This document shows, one piece after another, positions 14,283-23,762 of a stretch of 36,193 nucleotides of DNA. Each line of letters begins with the position of its first letter. Positions within the stretch are counted from its first letter, which is position 1. The translations under genes and the position numbers were made by a program. The stretch is from Pseudalkalibacillus salsuginis (GTDB lineage: Bacteria > Bacillota > Bacilli > Bacillales > Fictibacillaceae). The notes under the pieces are model-generated. The model worked only from the letters and a program-made list of their open reading frames with translations. It was not told where the DNA came from and searched no databases. The stretch spans positions 1-36,193 of the forward strand of contig NZ_JAKJHW010000015.1 of NCBI RefSeq assembly GCF_021646685.1, read 5' to 3'.

Positions 14283-14957
14283 ATGTGTGGAAGATTTACG
14301 CTGACAGCTGAGATCGATCTTCTGATGGATTGGTTTAAAATTGACGAGTTTGCATCAGAATTTGATTTACCTGCACGATATAATATCGCACCATCCCAAG
14401 ATATACTCGCCATCGTTGCAAATGGCGAGAAACGGCGAGCAGGATTTTTAAAGTGGGGGTTGGTGCCTTTCTGGGCGAAAGATCCTTCAATCGGGTACAA
14501 GTTGATCAATGCTAGGGCGGAAACCGTTCCTGAAAAACCGAGCTTCAAGCATGCCTTCAAAAAAAGAAGATGTCTCATCCTGGCTGATGGTTTTTTTGAA
14601 TGGAAAAAGGACGGCAAACATAAACAACCTAAATACATAAAGATGAAGGATGGGAAACCGTTCGCCTTTGCAGGGTTATGGGAAAAGTGGAAGGATGATC
14701 AAGGGACGCCGGTCTATACATGTACGATCCTTACTACTGAACCTAATGAACTGATGGCTGATATCCATAATCGGATGCCAGTCATTTTACCTAAAGAGGA
14801 TTATGCTCAATGGCTTCAGTGGGACGGAGAGACGGAAGCATTGATGGAAATGATGAAACCATTTTCTGCCTCAAAAATGATGGCTTATGATGTACCGACG
14901 ATTGTGAACTCCCCTCGCAATGATGTTCCTGAATGTATAGAAAGTGTGTCCTCCTAA
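14283..14957 (+). CDS. SOS response-associated peptidase (SRAP/YedK/HMCES family)
   Basis: SRAP proteins form a stable thiazolidine crosslink to abasic sites in single-stranded DNA through Cys2. The 224-residue protein starts MCGRF, so Cys2 is exposed after Met removal. The other active-site residues are present: Asn34 in RYNIAPSQ, the NARAE motif (76-80), Glu106 in DGFFEW and His162 in HNRMPVIL. Length is typical. The ATG follows AAAGGGTGAG. No LexA-type (SOS) box is evident in the upstream region, which instead has a sigma-A-like promoter. I recall B. subtilis relatives (YoqW, YobE) elsewhere, not at this locus, so it may be a local insertion. Confidence 0.92.
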   Translation: MCGRFTLTAEIDLLMDWFKIDEFASEFDLPARYNIAPSQDILAIVANGEKRRAGFLKWGLVPFWAKDPSIGYKLINARAETVPEKPSFKHAFKKRRCLILADGFFEWKKDGKHKQPKYIKMKDGKPFAFAGLWEKWKDDQGTPVYTCTILTTEPNELMADIHNRMPVILPKEDYAQWLQWDGETEALMEMMKPFSASKMMAYDVPTIVNSPRNDVPECIESVSS

Positions 14958-15065
14958 AATGCACATTCATTTTCATTTGCAGGTTTAGAGGATATAATAG
15001 GAAGAGAAAATTTTTAGAAGGCGAAAAAAACCTTAGCAATACAAAATGCAAGGAAGGAGTTTCTT

Positions 15066-15593
15066 ATGTCTTTTCCGACCACTGGAAGTTCAATTCAAAT
15101 TCAGAGTTACAAACATAATGGGCAGCTGCACCGTGTATGGGAAGAAACGATTGTGCTTAAAGGAACTTCCTCAGTAGTAATTGGCGGAAATGACCGTATC
15201 ATAGTCACTGAGTCTGACGGAAGGCAATGGCGGACAAGAGAACCTGCGATCTGTTATTTCAATGCTGAACAATGGTTCAATGTCATCGGGATGCTGCGGG
15301 AGCACGGAATTCATTACTACTGTAATTTAGGAACTCCTTTTACGTATGATGATGAAGCCCTGAAGTATATTGATTACGATTTGGATGTAAAAGTATTTCC
15401 GGATATGACCTATACGATTTTGGATGAGGATGAATTTGCTCTTCATCGTAAGGAAATGGATTACCCGAAAGAAATCAACGATATCTTGAAACGGAATTTA
15501 GATGAATTATGTTCGATGATCAATCAACGAAAGGGGCCTTTTGAGCCTGAATTCATTGAAAATTGGTATGAACGATTCCTGGAATACCGTTAA
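15066..15593 (+). CDS. ygaC: YgaC, DUF402 nucleoside tri-/diphosphate phosphatase family
   Basis: A 175-residue DUF402 protein. The family forms a beta barrel that binds metal and hydrolyses nucleoside tri- and diphosphates; this activity is known from related proteins, not shown here. Conserved pieces are [20 protein letters not shown] (about 55-74), [10 protein letters not shown] (about 83-92) and the acidic [13 protein letters not shown] (about 101-113), then DEDEF. The ATG follows AAGGAAGGAG. Its own terminator follows, and ygaD comes next as in B. subtilis. Confidence 0.87.
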   Translation: MSFPTTGSSIQIQSYKHNGQLHRVWEETIVLKGTSSVVIGGNDRIIVTESDGRQWRTREPAICYFNAEQWFNVIGMLREHGIHYYCNLGTPFTYDDEALKYIDYDLDVKVFPDMTYTILDEDEFALHRKEMDYPKEINDILKRNLDELCSMINQRKGPFEPEFIENWYERFLEYR

Positions 15594-15596
15594 AGA

Positions 15597-15629
15597 AAGG
15601 GGCTGACACATTAAACTAGTCAGCTCCTT
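15597..15629 (+). terminator. Terminator after ygaC
   Basis: GGGGCTGAC (15599-15607) pairs with GTCAGCTCC (15619-15627), one mismatch, followed by TTCTAT. Confidence 0.6.
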
Positions 15630-15652
15630 CTATATACATAAGTCATCTGGAG

Positions 15653-17407
15653 GTGGTTCCTACGAGTAGTACAAAACGATATATGAAGTTTGTCCGACCC
15701 TACACGAAGCAGATCATCGTGACAGTCATCATCGGAATCTTCAAATTTGGCATACCTTTGTTAATTCCTTTGATCTTAAAATATGTCGTTGATGATGTCA
15801 TCAATGCAAATATCAGTGTTGAAGAGAAGTTATCCCGCTTGTCCTGGGTATTGGGCGGCGCTTTTTTTGTATTTGTCGTATTAAGGCCGCCAATCGAGTA
15901 TTACCGTCAATATTATGCCCAGTGGACAGCAAGTAAGATTTTATACGATGTCCGTGATAACCTGTACAGCCATATTCAGAAGCTCAGCCTCAAATTTTAT
16001 TCCAATACGAAAGTGGGCGAAATCATTTCACGGGTCATCCATGACGTTGAGCAGACGAAGGCATTTGTCGTTACCGGCCTGATGAATGTTTGGCTCGATA
16101 TGTTCACCATTGTCATCGCCATCATCATTATGAGTACGATGGACGTGTGGCTGACACTTGTGGCTATTTCCTTGCTGCCACTTTACGCGTTGTCAGTTAA
16201 ATACTTTTACAGCAGGTTGAGAATGCTGACGAAGGATCGTTCCCAGGCATTAGCTGAAGTTCAAGGTCACCTTCATGAGCGGGTCCAAGGCATAACGGTG
16301 ATCAGAAGCTTTGCCATCGAGGATTATGAACATGAACAGTTCGATGTACGCAATTCGAATTTTTTGCATCGTGCCCTCGATCATACATCATGGAATGCAA
16401 GGACTTTTGCTGTCGTCAATACGATTACGGATATTGCGCCGATGCTTGTCATCGGGGTCGCGGGATATTTTGCAATTACAGAAAAAATAACCGTTGGTTC
16501 GATGGTTGCTTTCGTTGCTTATATGGATCGTCTTTATAATCCATTACGGCGATTGGTGAACTCTTCTACCACACTGACCCAGGCGATCGCTTCCATGGAT
16601 CGTGTTTTTGATTTCATGGATGAAGAATATGATATCGAAGACAATCCGAGGGCTAAAAAACTCGAGCATGTGGATGGAAACGTATCCTTTGATCATGTCA
16701 CTTTCCAATACAATGAAGATGAAGAGCATGTTTTAAAGGATATCCGACTTGATGTGAAAGCTGGTGAAACGATCGCACTTGTCGGGATGAGCGGGGGAGG
16801 TAAATCCTCTTTAGTAAGCTTGATCCCTAGATTTTACGATGTGACAAGCGGCAGGATATTGTTGGATGGTCAAGATATCCGCAACTTTCAAGTCCGCTCG
16901 CTAAGAGATAAAATCGGCATGGTACTTCAAGATAATATCTTGTTCAGTGAATCTGTCCGTATGAATATCAAGATGGGAAATCCGCATGCTTCGGATGAAG
17001 AAATGATCAATGCTGCAAAGGCTGCGAATGCTCATGACTTCATTATAAAACTTCCGCAAGGATATGATACGAAAATTGGTGAACGCGGGGTGAAGCTTTC
17101 TGGGGGACAGAAGCAACGGCTTGCGATAGCCAGGGTATTCCTCAAGAATCCACCATTGCTCGTACTCGATGAAGCAACGTCTGCTCTGGATTTGGAAAGC
17201 GAACAGCTTATCCAGGAATCGTTGCAGGATTTGGCAAATGACCGGACAACCTTTATTGTGGCACATCGGTTGGCCACGATCACACATGCCGATCGGATTG
17301 TTGTCATTGAAGATGGGGTTATATCCGAAACCGGATCCCATGAAGAATTGATGATGAAGAAGGGCAGTTATTACAATTTGTTTACTGTACAGGCATTAGG
17401 TGAATAA
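15653..17407 (+). CDS. ygaD: YgaD, ABC transporter with fused permease and ATPase domains
   Basis: A half-transporter of the multidrug/lipid exporter type, expected to act as a dimer in the membrane. The N-terminal ~310 residues hold six transmembrane segments. The ATPase part (numbered from ACG 15662) has Walker A GMSGGGKS (375-382), Q-loop Gln423, LSGGQ (479-483), Walker B LLVLDE (499-504) and His535. Substrate unknown. The start is odd. GGAGGTGG (15649-15656) is correctly spaced (eight bases) for ACG at 15662, which aligns with the usual family start (xSSxKRYMKFV). GTG 15653 overlaps the SD and ATG 15683 lies too far downstream. The coordinates give the longest frame. A strong terminator follows. 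Confidence 0.92.
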   Translation: MVPTSSTKRYMKFVRPYTKQIIVTVIIGIFKFGIPLLIPLILKYVVDDVINANISVEEKLSRLSWVLGGAFFVFVVLRPPIEYYRQYYAQWTASKILYDVRDNLYSHIQKLSLKFYSNTKVGEIISRVIHDVEQTKAFVVTGLMNVWLDMFTIVIAIIIMSTMDVWLTLVAISLLPLYALSVKYFYSRLRMLTKDRSQALAEVQGHLHERVQGITVIRSFAIEDYEHEQFDVRNSNFLHRALDHTSWNARTFAVVNTITDIAPMLVIGVAGYFAITEKITVGSMVAFVAYMDRLYNPLRRLVNSSTTLTQAIASMDRVFDFMDEEYDIEDNPRAKKLEHVDGNVSFDHVTFQYNEDEEHVLKDIRLDVKAGETIALVGMSGGGKSSLVSLIPRFYDVTSGRILLDGQDIRNFQVRSLRDKIGMVLQDNILFSESVRMNIKMGNPHASDEEMINAAKAANAHDFIIKLPQGYDTKIGERGVKLSGGQKQRLAIARVFLKNPPLLVLDEATSALDLESEQLIQESLQDLANDRTTFIVAHRLATITHADRIVVIEDGVISETGSHEELMMKKGSYYNLFTVQALGE

Positions 17408-17426
17408 TCGTTTGTAATATTTCAAT

Positions 17427-17458
17427 GAGGTTGGTATCCCTATACCAGCCTCTTTTTT
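17427..17458 (+). terminator. Terminator after ygaD
   Basis: GAGGTTGGTAT (17427-17437) pairs with ATACCAGCCTC (17442-17452), one mismatch, followed by TTTTTT. Confidence 0.85.
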
Positions 17459-17550
17459 AATAGATAAATACTCCATTTAATGAATTTAAAATAGTGTTTT
17501 ATACCTATTTTTGAAAGATAAAAAGGAAAAAAGAAGGAATTTAACACCGC

Positions 17551-17630
17551 TTGTCAAATAGTAAATTAGGTGTATATTTTCATTTTTCTAAATTTTTTGT
17601 GTTGTCAAACAAGTGTAGTGATGTCATAAT
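17551..17630 (+). promoter_or_regulatory. Tandem promoters of the peptide importer operon
   Basis: Upstream: TTGTCA (17551-17556), 16 bases, TATATT (17573-17578). Downstream: TTGTCA (17602-17607), 17 bases, CATAAT (17625-17630) with a TGn extension. The intergenic region 17408-17711 is AT-rich and otherwise holds only the ygaD terminator. Confidence 0.55.
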
Positions 17631-17711
17631 TATGAACAAACGTTCAGAAACGTAACAGTTTTGTAAACTTTTAAACATCAAGATTTAGAGACAGAAAGAG
17701 AGGTGGGGCGG

Positions 17712-18683
17712 ATGGATGCTCCAGTCCTGGACGTTAAGGGGTTAAAGACCTATTTTTTCACTGATGATGGTGAAGTGCCCGCTGTCGATAATGTCGATTT
17801 CCATGTTAAGCGCGGCGAAGTCCTTGGTATTGTCGGAGAATCAGGTTGCGGTAAAAGCGTAACATCACTCTCAGTAATGGGGCTTGTTCCTTCTCCTCCA
17901 GGAAAAATAGTAGGCGGGGAGATTCTTTATAAAGGGGAAGATTTAACAAAAGCTACAGATAGACGGATGAGACAAATTCGCGGAAATGATATCGCGATGA
18001 TCTTCCAAGAACCGATGACATCATTGAATCCAGTATATAGAATCGGGAATCAGTTGATCGAAGCGATCCGGTTACATAATTCATGGAATAAGAAGAAGGC
18101 ATGGAATCGTGCAGTCGAGATCATGAAATTGGTAGGGCTTCCACGGGCTGAAGAATTGATGGACAGTTATCCTCATCAGCTTTCAGGAGGTATGAGACAA
18201 AGGGTCATGATCGCGATGGCCATGGTTTGTGAACCTGAGGTACTGATTGCGGACGAGCCTACAACAGCATTAGATGTAACGATTCAAGCCCAGATTCTCG
18301 ATTTAATGAAACGTTTGAATAAAGAAACAGATACATCGATCATCATGATCACGCATGATCTCGGGGTGGTTGCCGAGATGTGTGAACGGATCGTCGTCAT
18401 GTATGCAGGAAAAGTAATCGAAGAGGCAGATGTACAGACGATCTTCAAAAAACCGAAACATCCATATACGGTAGGACTGATACAATCAGTTCCTGATATG
18501 AGACAGAAGAAAGATCGTTTGTATTCAATCCCAGGAACGGTGCCGAAACCTGGATCGATTACACAGGGCTGCCCATTTGCACCACGTTGTGAGCATGCTT
18601 TCGACCGCTGTATTACCGATACACCACAATTAGAAGAACAAGAGGATGGAAGCCGCGTACGTTGCTGGCTCCATGACAGCTAG
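17712..18683 (+). CDS. Peptide ABC importer ATP-binding protein, OppD/DppD type
   Basis: First of two ATPases energising a peptide importer at the inner face of the membrane. The 323-residue protein has Walker A GESGCGKS (42-49), Q-loop Gln99, LSGGM (157-161), Walker B LIADEP (178-183) and an ITHD switch (about 213). The C-terminal oligopeptide-transporter extension carries clustered Cys residues ([15 protein letters not shown], about 283-297). The ATG at 17712 follows GAGGTGG; the frame opens three codons earlier at a GTG inside the SD. It heads a five-gene operon D-F-A-B-C, the order of the B. subtilis app operon. Confidence 0.9.
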   Translation: MDAPVLDVKGLKTYFFTDDGEVPAVDNVDFHVKRGEVLGIVGESGCGKSVTSLSVMGLVPSPPGKIVGGEILYKGEDLTKATDRRMRQIRGNDIAMIFQEPMTSLNPVYRIGNQLIEAIRLHNSWNKKKAWNRAVEIMKLVGLPRAEELMDSYPHQLSGGMRQRVMIAMAMVCEPEVLIADEPTTALDVTIQAQILDLMKRLNKETDTSIIMITHDLGVVAEMCERIVVMYAGKVIEEADVQTIFKKPKHPYTVGLIQSVPDMRQKKDRLYSIPGTVPKPGSITQGCPFAPRCEHAFDRCITDTPQLEEQEDGSRVRCWLHDS

Positions 18684-18696
18684 GAGGGGTCGAAAA

Positions 18697-19683
18697 ATGT
18701 CACAGCCATTATTAGAAGTCAAAGGTTTGAAAAAGCATTTTCCGATCACCGGCGGCGTGTTCGGGAAACAAATCGGATCAGTGAAAGCAGTAGACGGGGT
18801 ATCTTTTACAGTCAATGAAGGCGAAACACTCGGATTAGTCGGAGAGAGCGGGTGTGGTAAATCCACAACCGGACGAATGCTGTTAAAGCTTTTAGAACCA
18901 ACGGAAGGTGAAGTTCGTTTCAACGGAAAAGACCTGACAAAGCTTTCAGGCGGGGAAATGCGAAAGATCCGCCGTGATATGCAGATGGTGTTCCAGGATC
19001 CATATGCTTCACTCAATCCACGTCACACAGTTGAAAAAATAATAGAGGAACCGATGCTTGTCCACGGTATAGAAAAGGATAGCAAAAAACGCAAAAAGCG
19101 AGTTGTCGAATTGCTCGAAACAGTTGGATTAAGCGGTTATCACGCTAAACGGTATCCTCACCAATTCAGTGGAGGGCAGCGTCAACGGATCGGAATTGCA
19201 AGAGCACTTGCCGTGAAACCGAAACTGATCATAGCGGACGAGCCCGTATCTGCACTGGATGTATCCGTCCAAGCACAAGTGCTTAATCTGCTTCAAGATT
19301 TACAAGAGGAATTTGACCTGACTTATGTTTTTATCGCTCATGACCTTGGTGTCGTCCGTCATATCAGTGACAGAGTAGGGGTGATGTATTTAGGGAAAAT
19401 TGCCGAATTAGCAGATAGTGAAAAACTGTATAAAAAACCGTTGCATCCTTATACGCAAGCTTTATTATCAGCGGTACCGATACCGGATGTCGATCATAAA
19501 AAAGAGCGAGTCATGCTGCAGGGGGATGTGCCGAGTCCATCCAACCCGCCATCCGGATGTCCATTCCACACAAGATGTCCGAAAGCGATGGATGTCTGTA
19601 ATAAGGTTGTTCCAAAGTTCCAAGAGGTTGAAGAAAATCATTATGTAGCTTGTCACCTCTATGAGGATGACAAGTCCATATAA
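18697..19683 (+). CDS. Peptide ABC importer ATP-binding protein, OppF/DppF type
   Basis: Partner ATPase of the importer, 328 residues. Walker A GESGCGKS (49-56), Q-loop Gln100, FSGGQ (157-161), Walker B IIADEP (178-183) and the C-terminal [14 protein letters not shown] extension are visible. The ATG at 18697 lies seven bases after AGGAGGGG. The frame extends 17 codons upstream into the preceding gene, but that start has no SD. It begins 13 bases after the upstream ATPase gene and ends 26 bases before the binding-protein gene. Confidence 0.9.
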   Translation: MSQPLLEVKGLKKHFPITGGVFGKQIGSVKAVDGVSFTVNEGETLGLVGESGCGKSTTGRMLLKLLEPTEGEVRFNGKDLTKLSGGEMRKIRRDMQMVFQDPYASLNPRHTVEKIIEEPMLVHGIEKDSKKRKKRVVELLETVGLSGYHAKRYPHQFSGGQRQRIGIARALAVKPKLIIADEPVSALDVSVQAQVLNLLQDLQEEFDLTYVFIAHDLGVVRHISDRVGVMYLGKIAELADSEKLYKKPLHPYTQALLSAVPIPDVDHKKERVMLQGDVPSPSNPPSGCPFHTRCPKAMDVCNKVVPKFQEVEENHYVACHLYEDDKSI

Positions 19684-19709
19684 AAACAACATTAAAGGGG
19701 GAGTATCTA

Positions 19710-21308
19710 ATGAAGAAAGGTTACCTATGGGCATTAGCCATCATCATGATCGTGTCAGTAGCTCTGGCAGGCTGTAACTCTGATTCTGGATCCGATGGTG
19801 ATAATGGAAGTGGAGACAGCGAGAAAGAACAAACATTGATTTTCGGACGTGGTGGTGACTCTGTAGGATTAGACCCTGCGACAGTAACTGATGGAGAATC
19901 ATTCAAAGTCATCAAAAACGTTTATGACACTTTAGTTGAATATGGCGAGCAAGATACAGAAATAAATCCTTCACTTGCTGAAGAATGGGACGTATCTGGT
20001 GATGGTCTTACTTATACGTTCAAACTCCGTGAAGGAGTCAAGTTCCACAATGGTGATGATTTCAATGCAGAAGCAGTAGTGAAAAACTTCGAGCGTTGGA
20101 TGAACAGTGGAGATGCTGGTAAGTTCGCTTACTACGCATCGATGTTTGGTGGATTTAAAGGTGATGAAGGACACGTTATCAAAAGTGTAGAAGCTAAAGA
20201 CGAGAACACGGTTGTATTCACATTAAACCGTCCGCAAGCACCATTCTTGAAGAACTTAGCTATGACACCGTTCTCAATCGGTGCTCCTAGTGAATTCGAC
20301 AACCTTGAAACACAGCCAGTAGGTACTGGTCCTTTCAAATTTGTCGATTGGAAGCGTAATGACCGTATTACATTAGAAAAGAACGAAGACTACTTTAAAG
20401 AGGGGCTTCCAAAGCTTGATAAAGTCATTTTCCGTGCAATTCCGGATAACTCAAACCGTCTGAATGCATTGAAAACGGGTGAAGTACACTTGATCGATGG
20501 TGTCAATCCAAGTGATGTTGCTGAAATTGAACAGGCAGAAGAATTGAAACCATTCTTCCGTCCGTCAATGAACGTTGGATACCTAGGATTCAACACTGAA
20601 ATGGAACCATTCAATGACAAGAAAGTACGTCAAGCATTGAACCATGCAGTAGACAAGGATGCATTGATCAAAGCGTTCTATGAAGGACAAGCTGAGCCAG
20701 CTAAGAACCCGATGCCTCCAGTCATCAATGGCTATAATGATGAAATCGATCCTTATCCATTCGACTTGGAAAAGGCAAAAGAATTACTAGCAGAAGCTGG
20801 ATATGAAGATGGATTCAAAACTGAATTATGGGCTATGCCAGTACCACGTCCTTATATGCCAGATGGCAAGAAAGCTGCAGAGGCAATTGCTGCAAACTTC
20901 GCTAAAATCGGTGTAGAAGCTGAAATCGTATCATTCGAGTGGGGTACTTACCTTGAAAAGACTCAAAAAGGTGAAGCTCCTATGTTCCTATTAGGATGGA
21001 CAGGGGACAACGGTGACGCGGATAACTTCCTTTACACGTTACTTGATAAAGATACGATCGGTTCTAACAACTACTCTCGTTTCGCAAACGATGAGTTGCA
21101 CGATATTTTAATTGAAGCACAATCAACACCTGAGGAAGACAAGCGTGCAGAGCTTTATAAAGAAGCTCAAGTCATCCTTCATGAAGAAGCTCCTTGGGTA
21201 CCGCTTGTACACTCTGAGCCAGCACTTGCAGGACTTAAGAATGTAGAAGGATTCAAGCCACACCCAACTGGTTCTGACAAGTTAACAAACGTTTCTTTAA
21301 GCGAATAA
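19710..21308 (+). CDS. Peptide-binding lipoprotein, DppA-like (SBP family 5)
   Basis: Extracellular substrate-binding lipoprotein of the importer, 532 residues. The signal peptide ends in lipobox LAGC (19-22), with Cys22 the lipidated residue, followed by a Ser/Gly/Asp linker. SBP_bac_5 family signatures include SLAEEWDVSGDGLTYTFKLR (about 88-107) and PVGTGPFKFVDWKR (about 204-217). LWAMPVPRPYMPD and GWTGDNGDADNF are close to the corresponding parts of E. coli DppA. I infer dipeptides, or possibly glutathione or heme, as substrate rather than long oligopeptides. Highest expression is expected here, since a hairpin terminator follows before the permease genes. Confidence 0.9.
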   Translation: MKKGYLWALAIIMIVSVALAGCNSDSGSDGDNGSGDSEKEQTLIFGRGGDSVGLDPATVTDGESFKVIKNVYDTLVEYGEQDTEINPSLAEEWDVSGDGLTYTFKLREGVKFHNGDDFNAEAVVKNFERWMNSGDAGKFAYYASMFGGFKGDEGHVIKSVEAKDENTVVFTLNRPQAPFLKNLAMTPFSIGAPSEFDNLETQPVGTGPFKFVDWKRNDRITLEKNEDYFKEGLPKLDKVIFRAIPDNSNRLNALKTGEVHLIDGVNPSDVAEIEQAEELKPFFRPSMNVGYLGFNTEMEPFNDKKVRQALNHAVDKDALIKAFYEGQAEPAKNPMPPVINGYNDEIDPYPFDLEKAKELLAEAGYEDGFKTELWAMPVPRPYMPDGKKAAEAIAANFAKIGVEAEIVSFEWGTYLEKTQKGEAPMFLLGWTGDNGDADNFLYTLLDKDTIGSNNYSRFANDELHDILIEAQSTPEEDKRAELYKEAQVILHEEAPWVPLVHSEPALAGLKNVEGFKPHPTGSDKLTNVSLSE

Positions 21309-21313
21309 GAGAT

Positions 21314-21342
21314 GGGGGAGTGTAGCGCTCCCCTTTTCTTTT
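21314..21342 (+). terminator. Intra-operon terminator/attenuator after the binding protein gene
   Basis: GGGGAG (21315-21320) pairs with CTCCCC (21328-21333), followed by TTTTCTTTT. It probably lets only part of the transcripts continue into the permease genes. Confidence 0.75.
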
Positions 21343-21507
21343 AGAAAAAAACTGCTCGATTATTCTGTGAACCGGATTGTTGATCATTTATCTTATTCGC
21401 AAACAGATATTATATTTAAACCGGTTTACATAGCATTGGCTTATCCAGTGAATAAGCAGCTATGATCCTACGAAATTAAGCCAGTATGCTGAAGAGGTGA
21501 TAGAAAA
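21343..21507. other. Gap between binding protein and permease genes
   Basis: 165 bases without a gene. It holds a perfect 12-bp palindrome TAAACCGGTTTA (21417-21428) and, about 55 bases upstream, a half-site-like GTGAACCGGA. It could be an operator or a second promoter region for the permeases. No confident -35/-10 pair is visible. Confidence 0.3.
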
Positions 21508-22512
21508 GTGTTTGCGTACACAATACGACGGATCTTAATGCTGATCCCTGTTCTTATCGGAATGTCACTTATCGTGTTCTTTCTGATCCGTGCTATTCCT
21601 GGGGACCCAGCTCAAATTATTCTTGGTCAGCAAGCTTCCAAAGAAGCAGTAGCTGAATTACGAGGTTCTTTAGGCTTGGATGAGCCATGGTATACACAAT
21701 ATTTTATTTATATGAAAGATCTCCTTACTGGTGATTTAGGGAATTCGATCCGAACCCATGCACCGATCAGTGAAGAGATATGGCCTTATTTTGCAGCGAC
21801 GTTGGAATTGTCACTATTTGCAATGATCATCGCTGTAGTAATCGGAGTAAACGCAGGGATCATCAGTGCATGGTTCCAAAATTCTTGGTTTGATTATGTC
21901 GCTATGCTGCTTGCACTTATCGGAGTGTCCATGCCGATCTTCTGGCTTGGCTTGATGGAACAATGGGCTTTTGCAGTTGAATGGAGAATGCTGCCGACAT
22001 CTGGTAGGGAAAGTATATTGAATCCAGTCGATTCGATAACGAATCTGTACATCATCGATACGATCATTCAAGGGCGTTTCGATCAATTGCAAACGGTTTT
22101 GAGACATCTGATCTTACCAGGAGTAGCATTAGCCACAATCCCGATGGCGATCATTGCAAGGATGACCCGTTCAAGCATGTTGGAAGTCATGCGCTCCGAC
22201 TATATCCGAACAGCACGTGCAAAAGGTCTTCGCATGTTCTGGGTTGTTTATAAGCACTCATTGAAGAATGCATTCATTCCGGTTTTAACAGTCATCGGTC
22301 TACAAATGGGTCTATTGTTAGGGGGAGCGATCCTTACAGAAACAATCTTCAGTTGGCCTGGAATCGGAAGATACATCTATGATGCGATCGGATTCCGTGA
22401 TTACCCAGTCATCCAATCTGGAATACTTGTCATTGCATTAGTTTTTGTAACGATTAATCTTCTAGTGGATCTCTTATATGCGGCAATCGATCCTAGAATC
22501 AAATATCAATAA
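21508..22512 (+). CDS. Peptide ABC importer permease, DppB/OppB type
   Basis: Inner-membrane permease, 334 residues, with about six transmembrane segments. The N-terminal segment (MFAYTIRRILMLIPVLIGMS) and the GDPAQIILGQ loop are typical of DppB. The cytoplasmic EAA-like coupling loop is RTARAKGLRMFWVVYKHSLK (about 232-251). The start is GTG at 21508 with AGAGGTGA eight bases upstream. It lies 199 bases after the binding-protein gene and 158 before the second permease. The second gap holds a dispersed hairpin repeat. Confidence 0.9.
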   Translation: MFAYTIRRILMLIPVLIGMSLIVFFLIRAIPGDPAQIILGQQASKEAVAELRGSLGLDEPWYTQYFIYMKDLLTGDLGNSIRTHAPISEEIWPYFAATLELSLFAMIIAVVIGVNAGIISAWFQNSWFDYVAMLLALIGVSMPIFWLGLMEQWAFAVEWRMLPTSGRESILNPVDSITNLYIIDTIIQGRFDQLQTVLRHLILPGVALATIPMAIIARMTRSSMLEVMRSDYIRTARAKGLRMFWVVYKHSLKNAFIPVLTVIGLQMGLLLGGAILTETIFSWPGIGRYIYDAIGFRDYPVIQSGILVIALVFVTINLLVDLLYAAIDPRIKYQ

Positions 22513-22520
22513 TAACTGAA

Positions 22521-22641
22521 GTCAAAAAGTCACCGAGTGATAAACGGCGAATTTCATGCGTTTTGGAAGTACGAGTACCGGTCTTGTCACAAAGCGTGAC
22601 GTATTTAACCGGTGATGGTTCCATTTCGCCGACTTTTTGAA
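22521..22641. repeat. Hairpin repeat family B, copy 1 (upstream of dppC-like gene)
   Basis: Nested inverted repeats: outer GTCAAAAAGTC (22521-22531) with GACTTTTTGA (22631-22640), then CGGCGAA (22545-22551) with TTCGCCG (22625-22631), and an inner GTCAC/GTGAC hairpin (22576-22590). The right half, GTGACGT-TTTAACCGGTGATG-TTC, recurs at 31198-31223 inside a second copy. It ends 30 bases before the next start codon. Confidence 0.8.
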
Positions 22642-22670
22642 GGCTTATTATTTTAAAAGGAGAGAACATT

Positions 22671-23582
22671 ATGGCGGAACTTGCACGTAACGAAAATCCA
22701 ATAGAGCCAAGGCAGCAAGAAGAAAAGCCTGCTTCGCCATGGAGAGATGCCTGGAAGAGCTTTCGCAAAAACAAAATGGCGCTTTTAGGATTGGGTCTTG
22801 TCAGTTTCTTTGTGATCATGGCAGTTTTTGCGCCGATTATCGCCCCTGAAGGAACAAATGAACAAAAGCTTTCATCAGACAATTATGCAAAGCTCGAAGC
22901 ACCTTCTTCGGATTATTGGTTTGGAACAGATGATTTCGGCAGGGATATTCTAAGTAGGACGATCTATGGTGCCCGAATATCACTTACAGTAGGCTTTTTC
23001 GCTGTCATGGGTTCGATCATCGTCGGGTCCGTGTTAGGGATAATAGCTGGTTACTATGGTAGATGGGTCGACACCATCATCTCCAGATTCTTTGATATCA
23101 TGCTTGCCTTTCCGAGTATCTTGCTGGCGATCGCAATCGTTGCTGTATTAGGCCCTTCCTTAAGAAATGCCCTGATCGCGATTGCCATCATCAACATACC
23201 GAACTTCGGAAGATTGGTACGTTCGAAAGTGTTGAGTATCAAGGAAGAAGAGTATATTGCGGCTGCTAAAGCTGTCGGTATGAAGGATTCAAGGATATTG
23301 TTCCATCACATCCTGCCGAATAGCACAGCACCAATCATCGTACAAGGTACATTATTGATTGCTACTGCAATCATCGAGACAGCAGCACTTGGTTTCCTCG
23401 GATTAGGAGCACAAGCACCTACACCAGAATGGGGGACTATGCTTGCAGATTCACGGTCTTATATCACAAATGCGCCGTGGACGATGATTTTTCCAGGACT
23501 CGCGATTATGCTAACCGTTCTCGGCTTCAACCTGATGGGTGATGGCCTTCGTGATGCGTTGGATCCAAAAATGAAAAGCTAA
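22671..23582 (+). CDS. Peptide ABC importer permease, DppC/OppC type
   Basis: Second permease, 303 residues. It has the N-terminal cytoplasmic segment and OppC_N region (WRDAWKSFRKNKMALLGLGL, about 24-43), then DYWFGTDDFGRDILSRTIYGARISL, typical of DppC. The coupling loop is EYIAAAKAVGMKDSRILFHH (about 194-213). Five to six transmembrane segments. The ATG follows AAAGGAG with eight bases. It is the last gene of the importer operon, closed by a strong terminator. Confidence 0.9.
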   Translation: MAELARNENPIEPRQQEEKPASPWRDAWKSFRKNKMALLGLGLVSFFVIMAVFAPIIAPEGTNEQKLSSDNYAKLEAPSSDYWFGTDDFGRDILSRTIYGARISLTVGFFAVMGSIIVGSVLGIIAGYYGRWVDTIISRFFDIMLAFPSILLAIAIVAVLGPSLRNALIAIAIINIPNFGRLVRSKVLSIKEEEYIAAAKAVGMKDSRILFHHILPNSTAPIIVQGTLLIATAIIETAALGFLGLGAQAPTPEWGTMLADSRSYITNAPWTMIFPGLAIMLTVLGFNLMGDGLRDALDPKMKS

Positions 23583-23596
23583 AATTCCTATACTTA

Positions 23597-23636
23597 AAAC
23601 GCAGGTAGTTGATATAAAACTACTTGCGTTTTTTTA
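23597..23636 (+). terminator. Terminator of the peptide importer operon
   Basis: AACGCAGGTAGTT (23598-23610) pairs with AACTACTTGCGTT (23618-23630), one mismatch, followed by a T-run. Confidence 0.9.
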
Positions 23637-23722
23637 GTGGAAATCTGGTCTGTTACCTGTGACAAAAAGGGGTGTTTTGTTTAAAATAAGGTCTCTTGTG
23701 TCCACTAAAATGTTTTCGGCGC

Positions 23723-23757
23723 AAAAATAAAGAGCCTGGAGCGATTCCAAGCTCTTT
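23723..23757 (-). terminator. Terminator after ygaE
   Basis: On minus, AAAGAGC (23757-23751) and TTGGA pair with TCCA and GCTCTTT (23735-23729), followed by ATTTTTG. Confidence 0.8.
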
Positions 23758-23762
23758 GTTGG

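Noticed and set aside
14078-14638. 186-codon minus-strand frame
   Set aside because: Covers repeat A and the antisense of the SRAP gene, whose active site is intact on plus.
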